The position numbers and the translations under genes were made by a program. Shown here piece by piece: positions 57,722 to 64,000 of a stretch of 64,000 bases of DNA; position 1 is the first letter of the stretch; every line of letters starts with the position of its first letter. The DNA lies in contig JAEWBG010000059.1 of the NCBI GenBank assembly GCA_023391335.1, positions 1 to 64,000 of the forward strand, given 5' to 3'. Below the pieces are notes generated by a model, which saw only the letters and a list, made by a program, of their open reading frames with translations, was not told the DNA's origin and ran no database searches. Source of the stretch: Pseudomonadota bacterium (GTDB taxonomy: Bacteria > Pseudomonadota > Gammaproteobacteria > Steroidobacterales > Steroidobacteraceae).

Positions 57722-59014
57722 ATGCACGTTTCGGTAGAGTCGACCGGCACGCTCGAGCGCCGGATGGAAGTTCAGGTGCCTGCTGAGCGCATTCAGAAGG
57801 CAGTCGACGAACGCCTGCAGAAGCTCAGTCGCACGGTTCGTTTGAAGGGCTTCCGTCCCGGCAAGGTTCCGGTGAAGGTCGTGCGTCAGCAGTTCGGCGA
57901 GCAAGTTCGCCAAGAAGTGCTCGGCGATGTCGTGCAGTCGACGTTTGCGGAGGCGGTTTCTCAAGAGAAGCTCACGCCCGCCGGCGGACCTCGCATCGAG
58001 CCGCTGAATCTGGAGCAGGGCGGTGATCTCAAATACCGCGCCACGTTCGAAATCGTGCCCCCCATTCAACTTGCACCTGTCGAGAACCTCGAAATTGCGC
58101 GTCCCGCGGTGGAAGTCACGCCAGCCGACGTCGAGACGATGATTCAGAACCTGCGTGAACAGCGTCCTATTTATACGGCGGTCGATCGCGAAGCGAAGGA
58201 CACGGATCGCGTCACCATCGACTTCGAGGGTACGGTCGATGGGCAGCCGTTCGAAGGCAACAAGGGCGAGAACATTGCGATCGTCATCGGGGCCGGCCGC
58301 ATGCTCGCGGACTTCGAAGCAGGCCTCAAAGGTGCAAAGCCCGGTGAGCAGAAGACGATCGAGCTGGTTTTCCCGGAGAACTATCCCGCGGATCTCGCTG
58401 GTAAGAAGGCAGTGTTCGCCATCAACGTGAAGAGCGTCGAAGAACGCACGCTCCCCGAGCTCGATGACGCGTTCTGCAAATCGTTCGGCATCGAGCAGGG
58501 CGGTGCGGAGCAGTTGCGCAAGGAAGTGGAAGAGAACATGAAGACCGAGCTGGCCGATGCGGTGCGCTCGAATGTGAAGAAGCAGGTAATGGATGGCCTC
58601 TTGGCGGCCAACCAGGTCGAGCTGCCGAAGACCATGGTCGACACGCAAGTGCGCGAGCTCCAAGTCGATGCGGCGCGTCGCATGGGCGCACGCGATGCCT
58701 CGCAGATTCCGCCTGCGGAGAACTTCATGGAAGCGGCGCGGCGCAGAGTTGCGTTGACGTTGCTGGTCAGTGAATTGGTGCGGAGCGCCGGAATTAAGGT
58801 GAATCAATCGCAGGTGATGGCGCGCTTTCAAGAACTCGCGCAGCAGCTCGATGACCCTGCGCAGGCGCTACAAACGTATCGCCAAAATCCGCAATTGCAG
58901 CGGCAGATGGAAGCCTCGGTGCTCGAGGACCAGGTTGTCGAGTGGGTGTTGGAGCGCGCTCGGGTGACGGATAAGCCGTCGACCTTTAAAGAAGTGATGA
59001 ACTTCGGCGCGTAG
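57722..59014 (+). CDS. tig: Trigger factor
   Basis: Ribosome-bound chaperone and prolyl isomerase. 430 residues. The N-terminal ribosome-binding domain has the signature GFRPGKVPVKVV (43-54 region). The FKBP-type PPIase domain is at about 150-245 and a helical C-terminal chaperone domain follows. GAGG precedes the ATG. It heads the tig-clpP-clpX-lon run. Confidence 0.97.
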   Translation: MHVSVESTGTLERRMEVQVPAERIQKAVDERLQKLSRTVRLKGFRPGKVPVKVVRQQFGEQVRQEVLGDVVQSTFAEAVSQEKLTPAGGPRIEPLNLEQGGDLKYRATFEIVPPIQLAPVENLEIARPAVEVTPADVETMIQNLREQRPIYTAVDREAKDTDRVTIDFEGTVDGQPFEGNKGENIAIVIGAGRMLADFEAGLKGAKPGEQKTIELVFPENYPADLAGKKAVFAINVKSVEERTLPELDDAFCKSFGIEQGGAEQLRKEVEENMKTELADAVRSNVKKQVMDGLLAANQVELPKTMVDTQVRELQVDAARRMGARDASQIPPAENFMEAARRRVALTLLVSELVRSAGIKVNQSQVMARFQELAQQLDDPAQALQTYRQNPQLQRQMEASVLEDQVVEWVLERARVTDKPSTFKEVMNFGA

Positions 59015-59030
59015 AGTGCCTGCGTATGGC

Positions 59031-59107
59031 GTGCTCGTTGGGAGTGAGGTAGAAAGCTCAAATCGAGGACTTGCTCATTGCAAGTTCGTCCCCACTTCAG
59101 CGAGCAC
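59031..59107. other. Structured gap between tig and clpP
   Basis: GTGCTCG (59031-59037) and CGAGCAC (59101-59107) can pair, with an inner ACTTGC-TCATT-GCAAGT stem near 59069-59085. No T-run follows, so it is a folded spacer or processing site more than a terminator. Confidence 0.4.
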
Positions 59108-59132
59108 ACTTTAGATCAAAGGCCACAGTCGA

Positions 59133-59768
59133 ATGAGTCGCGGAGCTATGAACCTAGTCCCAATGGTCGTCGAGCAAACGGCTCGCGGCGAACGTGCTTA
59201 TGACATCTATTCGCGCCTGTTGAAGGAGCGAGTGATCTTCATCGTGGGTCCGATCGAGGACCATATGGCGAATTTGATCGTGGCGCAGCTGTTGTTCTTG
59301 GAGTCCGAGAACCCGGAAAAGGACATCGCGCTGTACATCAATTCTCCTGGTGGTTCGGTGAGCGCGGGCCTCTCGATCTACGACACGATGCAATTCATCA
59401 AGCCAGACGTAAGCACCATGTGCGTAGGTCAGGCAGCCAGCATGGGAGCAGTGCTCCTGGCGGGGGGCGCCAAGGGGAAGCGTTTCTCGTTGCCGCACTC
59501 GCGCATCATGATTCACCAGCCATTGGCTGGCTTTCAGGGCCAAGCTTCAGACATCGACATTCACGCCCGCGAGGTGCTCGAAACCCGCGACCGCCTGAAT
59601 CGAATCCTGTCCAAACATACTGGCCAAACGATCGACAAGATCCGCCAGGACACCGATCGCGACAATTTCATGGGTGGCGAGGCGGCATGCGCCTATGGAT
59701 TGATCGACCGCGTTATGGAACGGCGCGGTGAGGCCACGGCAGCAGCAGCGACACCGTCTGCTAAGTAA
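59133..59768 (+). CDS. clpP: ATP-dependent Clp protease proteolytic subunit
   Basis: Serine protease barrel that partners ClpX. 211 residues. The triad is Ser103 (GQAASMGAVLL), His128 (RIMIHQPL) and Asp177 (DTDRD). An N-terminal propeptide is expected. clpX follows after 151 bp. Confidence 0.98.
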   Translation: MSRGAMNLVPMVVEQTARGERAYDIYSRLLKERVIFIVGPIEDHMANLIVAQLLFLESENPEKDIALYINSPGGSVSAGLSIYDTMQFIKPDVSTMCVGQAASMGAVLLAGGAKGKRFSLPHSRIMIHQPLAGFQGQASDIDIHAREVLETRDRLNRILSKHTGQTIDKIRQDTDRDNFMGGEAACAYGLIDRVMERRGEATAAAATPSAK

Positions 59769-59853
59769 CTCACTTCCATCGGTTTTTTACTTACTCCGGG
59801 GCAGATCTTCGGCCCGGAGCAGGGCGTCTTTGCAGCTTGATGGCGCTGCGTGC

Positions 59854-59859
59854 TATATA
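59854..59859 (+). promoter_or_regulatory. Putative -10 box for clpX
   Basis: TATATA followed by GCCCCGAC, 60 bp before the clpX ATG. It suggests clpX can be made apart from clpP. Confidence 0.35.
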
Positions 59860-59866
59860 GCCCCGA

Positions 59867-59892
59867 CACCGTTTTCTTGCCCGAAAACGGTG
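59867..59892 (+). promoter_or_regulatory. Perfect 10-bp stem-loop in the clpX leader
   Basis: CACCGTTTTC and GAAAACGGTG pair around TTGCCC, 27 bp before the clpX start. It could be a leader structure of the short transcript or an operator next to the -10 candidate. It is not a classic terminator, since no T-run follows. Confidence 0.55.
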
Positions 59893-59919
59893 GTTCGCGC
59901 TGACCTTCGAGGGTGATCC

Positions 59920-61239
59920 ATGTCCGACGATTCCCGCGGCAAACACGATGACGGCAAGCTGCTCTACTGCTCTTTCTGCGGAAAGAGCCAGCACGAAGTG
60001 CGCAAGCTCATCGCTGGCCCATCTGTGTTCGTATGCGATGAGTGTGTAGAGCTCTGCAACGACATTATCCGCGAGGAGCTCGAAGAGCGCGCCGAGCGCA
60101 CTCGCGACAAGCTGCCCCGCCCTCACGAGATCAAGAAAGTGCTGGATGAGTACGTGATCGGCCAGCAGCGCGCCAAGAAGGTGCTGTCGGTTGCGGTCTA
60201 CAACCATTACAAGCGCTTGCAGACCAAGACCTCCGAGCAGCGTTCGAAGGACGAGGTCGAGCTCGCCAAGAGCAATATCTTGCTGATTGGCCCGACGGGT
60301 TGCGGCAAGACCTTGCTCGCCGAGACATTAGCCCGCCTGCTCAACGTGCCGTTTACGATTGCCGACGCAACCACCCTCACGGAAGCGGGCTATGTCGGTG
60401 AGGACGTCGAGAACATCATTCAAAAGCTGCTACAGAAGTGCGACTACGATGTTGAGAAGGCGCAGACCGGTATCGTCTACATCGACGAGATCGACAAGAT
60501 TTCGCGCAAGTCTGACAACCCTTCGATCACACGCGATGTGTCTGGCGAAGGTGTGCAGCAGGCACTGTTGAAGCTTATCGAAGGCACGATTGCTTCCGTG
60601 CCGCCGCAGGGCGGCCGCAAGCATCCGCAGCAGGAATTCTTGCAGGTCGATACTTCGAACATTCTGTTTATATGCGGCGGCGCATTCGCGGGTCTGGAAA
60701 AGATCATCATGAACCGCACCCAAAAGACCGGCATTGGCTTCACGGCCGATGTGCGCCAGCAGAGCGAACGGCCGCATGGGAGCGACGTGTTCCATGACGT
60801 CGAGCCGGAGGATCTGATCAAGTACGGTTTGATTCCGGAATTCGTCGGTCGTCTGCCGGTTGTCGCAACGCTCGATGAACTCGATGAATCTGCGCTCGTC
60901 TCCATTTTGCTCGAGCCGAAGAACGCGTTGAGCAAGCAGTACCGCAAGCTATTCGACATGGAAGGCGTGGAGCTGGAGTTCCGTCCGGACGCACTCAAGG
61001 CAGTGGCCAAGAAAGCAATGCAGCGTAAAACCGGTGCTCGCGGCTTACGCACCATCCTCGAGAACATCCTGCTCGAGACGATGTACGAATTGCCGTCTTT
61101 GAGAAATGTACAGAAAGTGGTCGTCGACGAGAGCGTCATCCTGGGAGAGAGCAAGCCGTACATTCTTTATGGCAATGCCGAAGATGCACGGTTATCCGCT
61201 GTTGAGGAGCGACGTCCGACAGGTAGCGATCATCATTGA
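59920..61239 (+). CDS. clpX: ATP-dependent Clp protease ATPase subunit ClpX
   Basis: AAA+ unfoldase. 439 residues. The N-terminal zinc-binding domain uses Cys17-x2-Cys20 and Cys39-x2-Cys42. Walker A GPTGCGKT is near 124, Walker B is IVYIDEIDKI, and the IGF-type ClpP-binding loop region follows (TGIGF near 274). The end of the gene is marked by a strong terminator. Confidence 0.98.
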   Translation: MSDDSRGKHDDGKLLYCSFCGKSQHEVRKLIAGPSVFVCDECVELCNDIIREELEERAERTRDKLPRPHEIKKVLDEYVIGQQRAKKVLSVAVYNHYKRLQTKTSEQRSKDEVELAKSNILLIGPTGCGKTLLAETLARLLNVPFTIADATTLTEAGYVGEDVENIIQKLLQKCDYDVEKAQTGIVYIDEIDKISRKSDNPSITRDVSGEGVQQALLKLIEGTIASVPPQGGRKHPQQEFLQVDTSNILFICGGAFAGLEKIIMNRTQKTGIGFTADVRQQSERPHGSDVFHDVEPEDLIKYGLIPEFVGRLPVVATLDELDESALVSILLEPKNALSKQYRKLFDMEGVELEFRPDALKAVAKKAMQRKTGARGLRTILENILLETMYELPSLRNVQKVVVDESVILGESKPYILYGNAEDARLSAVEERRPTGSDHH

Positions 61240-61264
61240 TCGCGGACCGGACGGTGAGGAATCA

Positions 61265-61296
61265 ACAGGGCGCTTCGAGCGCCCTGTTTTGTTTTT
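61265..61296 (+). terminator. Rho-independent terminator after clpX
   Basis: ACAGGGCGC and GCGCCCTGT form a 9-bp stem with a TTCGA loop, followed by TTTTGTTTTT. It starts 26 bp past the clpX stop. The rest of the gap to lon (61297-61527) shows no clear heat-shock promoter or other element. Confidence 0.95.
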
Positions 61297-61527
61297 AGCG
61301 GTGGAGTTTCGATCGATGTCGCCGTACGCACCACACGCTGAGATGAATCTCTGCGTCGCAATGAGTTCATCCCTGCATTTCAAATGTGACGTGCGCCGCA
61401 TCGGCAAAACCCGAAAGAATCTGCGCTCCTAAACGCTAGCGAGCGCGCTGTGCTTCCGGTATTTTCCTTAAACACATCTGCGATTCTTCCGTTTCGCAGC
61501 AGGACGACTCACATATAGGTACTCCGC

Positions 61528-63984
61528 GTGAGCACAGATACTCCCGAAAACGCATCCCCAGAGAACTCGCAACCTGGCAGCCCCACGGCGATCCCCGTGC
61601 TGCCGCTGCGTGATGTCGTCGTCTATCCCCACATGGTCATTCCACTGTTCGTGGGGCGCGAGAAATCCATTCTCGCCCTCGATCAGGCGATGCGCTCCGG
61701 CAAGCAGATTCTGCTGGTCGCCCAAAAGCAAGCCGATGTGGACGATCCCAGCGCTCAGGATCTGTACCGTCTAGGCACGGTCGCGACGATTCTGCAGTTG
61801 CTCAAGCTGCCGGACGGCACCGTCAAGGTGCTCGTTGAAGGTGCTGAGCGCGCCAAGATCGAGAAGCTCAACACCGGCCAATTCTTCTCGGCCGAGATCA
61901 GCCCATACAAAGATATCGAGCAGTACGACGACCGCGAAATGGATGTGCTCGCGCGTTCGGTGACGTCCCAGTTCGAGCAGTACGTAAAGCTGAATCGCAA
62001 GGTGCCGCCGGAGGTGCTGACAGCCCTTGCCGGCATCGAACAGCCTGGCCGACTCGCGGATAACGTGGCGGCGCACATGTCGCTGAAGCTCGATGCCAAG
62101 CAGAAGGTGCTCGAGATCCAAGACGTTCGCAAACGCCTCGAACACATCCTCGCTCTCATCGAAGGCGAAATGGATGTACTGCAAATCGAGAAGCGCATCC
62201 GTGGCCGCGTGAAGCAGCAGATGGAAAAGAGCCAGCGCGAGTACTACCTAAATGAGCAGATGAAGGCCATTCAGAAGGAACTCGGCGAAATCGAAGATGC
62301 ACCGAACGAACTCGCTGAGCTCGAACAGCGTATTCAGAAGGCGGGCATGCCGAAGGAAGCGCGCGACAAGGCCATGTCAGAGCTCAACAAGTTGAAGCTC
62401 ATGTCGCCGATGTCGGCTGAAGCCACGGTGGTGCGTAACTACGTCGATTGGCTGGTGAAGTGCCCTTGGAAGAAGAAGACCAAGGTGCATAACGACATCG
62501 CCTTTGCCGAGAAAGTGCTCGACGAAGATCACTACGGTCTCGAGAAGGTCAAAGAACGCATCGTCGAATATCTCGCCGTGCAGCAGCGTGTGAAGACCTT
62601 GAAAGGTCCGATTCTCTGCTTGGTCGGGCCCCCGGGTGTGGGCAAGACCTCGCTCGGTCAATCGATCGCGAGATCGACGAATCGCAAGTTTGTCCGCATG
62701 TCGCTCGGCGGCGTGCGCGATGAAGCTGAAATTCGCGGGCACCGCCGCACCTACATTGGTTCGATGCCCGGCAAGATCATTCAGAACATGGTGAAGACGG
62801 GTGTTCACAATCCGCTGTTCTTGCTGGATGAAATCGACAAGATGGCAATGGACTTCCGCGGCGATCCGTCATCCGCGTTGCTCGAGGTTCTCGATCCGGA
62901 GCAGAACTCCACGTTCAGCGATCACTATCTCGAGGTCGACTTCGATTTGTCTGAAGTGATGTTCGTTTGCACTGCGAACAGCCTAAATATTCCGGCTCCG
63001 TTGCTCGATCGTATGGAAGTAATTCGACTGCCTGGGTACACGGAAGACGAGAAGAGTGCGATCTCGCAGCGGTATCTGTTGCCTAAACAGAAGAAGCAGA
63101 ACGGCTTGAAGGACGATGAGTTGAAAGTGTCCGAAGCGACGCTGCTCGACATCATTCGGTACTACACGCGCGAAGCCGGCGTTCGTAACCTCGAGCGCGA
63201 GGTGTCGAAGATCTGCCGCAAGGCCGTGAAGCAGTTGCTGGCCAAGCCCGACACGGGTGTCGTGAACGTCACGCCGAAGAACTTGAGCAAGTATCTGGGT
63301 GTACGACGATTCCGCTACGGTCGTGCGGAGGAGCAAGATCATGTCGGTCAAGTGACTGGGCTTGCGTGGACCGAAGTCGGCGGCGAATTGCTGACGATCG
63401 AAGCAGCCGTGGTGCCCGGCAAGGGCAAACTCACGCACACCGGCCAACTCGGCGAGGTGATGCAGGAGTCGATTCAGGCAGCGATGACGGTCGTGCGTAG
63501 TCGCGCCGCGGTGCTGGGATTGGATGCTGATTTCTATCAGAAGGTCGACGTGCACATTCACGTGCCGGAAGGCGCAACGCCGAAAGACGGGCCGAGTGCG
63601 GGCATCGGCATGTGCACAGCCCTCGTATCGTCGCTGACGAAAGTCCCAGTGCGTTCCGACGTGGCGATGACGGGCGAAATTACTTTGCGCGGACAGGTGC
63701 TCCCGATTGGCGGCCTGAAGGAGAAGCTGCTGGCGGCTCATCGCGGCGGCATTCGTACGGTCTTGATTCCCGACGACAACACTAAGGATCTGGCGGACAT
63801 CCCGCAGAACATCAAGGACAGTCTCGAAATCAAGCCGGTGAAGTGGATTGATGAAGTCCTGCAAGTCGCGTTGACGCACATGCCTGCTCCTACGCAGGCC
63901 GCTACCGACGCACCACGCGCGAACGACAAAGGCCGCACGCGCCGCGTTGGAAAGCGCGCGAACAAGCAGGTGAGGGCGCATTAG
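61528..63984 (+). CDS. lon: ATP-dependent protease La (Lon)
   Basis: Cytosolic AAA+ serine protease. 818 residues from a GTG start with only a weak AGG ribosome binding site. The N-terminal substrate domain begins at PVLPLRDVVVYPHM, Walker A is GPPGVGKTSLG, and Walker B is FLLDEIDKM. The catalytic dyad is Ser690 (PKDGPSAGIGM) and Lys733 (GGLKEKLLAAHR). A basic C-terminal tail (KGRTRRVGKRANKQ) extends past the protease domain. It has its own transcription unit, as a terminator lies upstream. Confidence 0.98.
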   Translation: MSTDTPENASPENSQPGSPTAIPVLPLRDVVVYPHMVIPLFVGREKSILALDQAMRSGKQILLVAQKQADVDDPSAQDLYRLGTVATILQLLKLPDGTVKVLVEGAERAKIEKLNTGQFFSAEISPYKDIEQYDDREMDVLARSVTSQFEQYVKLNRKVPPEVLTALAGIEQPGRLADNVAAHMSLKLDAKQKVLEIQDVRKRLEHILALIEGEMDVLQIEKRIRGRVKQQMEKSQREYYLNEQMKAIQKELGEIEDAPNELAELEQRIQKAGMPKEARDKAMSELNKLKLMSPMSAEATVVRNYVDWLVKCPWKKKTKVHNDIAFAEKVLDEDHYGLEKVKERIVEYLAVQQRVKTLKGPILCLVGPPGVGKTSLGQSIARSTNRKFVRMSLGGVRDEAEIRGHRRTYIGSMPGKIIQNMVKTGVHNPLFLLDEIDKMAMDFRGDPSSALLEVLDPEQNSTFSDHYLEVDFDLSEVMFVCTANSLNIPAPLLDRMEVIRLPGYTEDEKSAISQRYLLPKQKKQNGLKDDELKVSEATLLDIIRYYTREAGVRNLEREVSKICRKAVKQLLAKPDTGVVNVTPKNLSKYLGVRRFRYGRAEEQDHVGQVTGLAWTEVGGELLTIEAAVVPGKGKLTHTGQLGEVMQESIQAAMTVVRSRAAVLGLDADFYQKVDVHIHVPEGATPKDGPSAGIGMCTALVSSLTKVPVRSDVAMTGEITLRGQVLPIGGLKEKLLAAHRGGIRTVLIPDDNTKDLADIPQNIKDSLEIKPVKWIDEVLQVALTHMPAPTQAATDAPRANDKGRTRRVGKRANKQVRAH

Positions 63985-64000
63985 ACGGCGACTACGTCGC

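Noticed and set aside
57719..58831. Minus-strand open frame (370 codons) opposite trigger factor
   Set aside because: An antisense shadow of a complete tig gene; composition is rich in Arg, His and Leu as expected from codon bias.
62983..63981. Minus-strand open frame (332 codons) opposite lon
   Set aside because: Antisense to the intact Lon protease domain; no motif of its own.

Overview
The window is a gene-dense, moderately GC-rich stretch of a proteobacterial chromosome made almost entirely of housekeeping genes. Gene content and order point to a gammaproteobacterium. The run asd-fimV-truA-accD-folC-SPOR protein-cvpA-purF and the run cysS-tRNAs-tig-clpP-clpX-lon both match blocks known from Pseudomonas and relatives. 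The FimX-like protein, FolE2, RibBX and the rubrerythrin/Fe-S/DUF3501 trio suggest a deep-branching lineage near Xanthomonadales, Nevskiales or Steroidobacterales (inference, not a computed placement). I see no phage, IS element, integrase or CRISPR array.

Layout. 119-4024 purL. 4278-8145 (minus) ettA-hutH-membrane protein, tightly packed. 8850-9818 HDAC-like deacetylase. 9902-17372 glyA, nrdR, ribD, ribE, ribBX, ribH, nusB, thiL, pgpA (folate/C1, riboflavin, thiamin and phospholipid functions), ending in a Ser/Thr kinase with a cyclic-nucleotide-binding domain (17393-18700). 18980-23019 (minus) folE2, dxs, ispA, xseB. 23287-25892 rubrerythrin, a GlpC-like Fe-S protein and a DUF3501 protein. 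26200-30530 parE, parC. 30667-32724 (minus) a FimX-like degenerate GGDEF/EAL protein. 32815-37602 the EF-P modification module (epmB, efp, epmA) with msrC, psd and a SCO1 protein. 37640-39844 prmB, aroC. 40059-50292 the asd-to-purF block. 50318-52212 a receiver/Ser-Thr kinase fusion overlapping miaE. 52209-53566 (minus) lpxH and a periplasmic cyclophilin. 53697-56527 gltX, cysS. 56633-57677 five tRNA genes (Pro, Arg, His, Lys, Leu). 57722-63984 tig, clpP, clpX, lon.

The most unusual signal lies between the genes. Many intergenic gaps hold a mirror cassette: a short degenerate tandem repeat beginning at or within a few bases of the upstream gene's end, a unique centre of about 30-150 bp, and the reverse complement of the same repeat ending at the next gene. 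Several sequence families (units such as CACGGAG, GTGACTAG/GCGGATAG, CAACACAAAG, GGCTGGAG, AGTGAGG) share this architecture. Some cassettes nest two families concentrically and some pair arms from two families. Several right arms occupy the place of the Shine-Dalgarno sequence. A second, weaker pattern is a TAGAAT/TATACT-like -10 box followed by a GC-rich discriminator ahead of many housekeeping genes.
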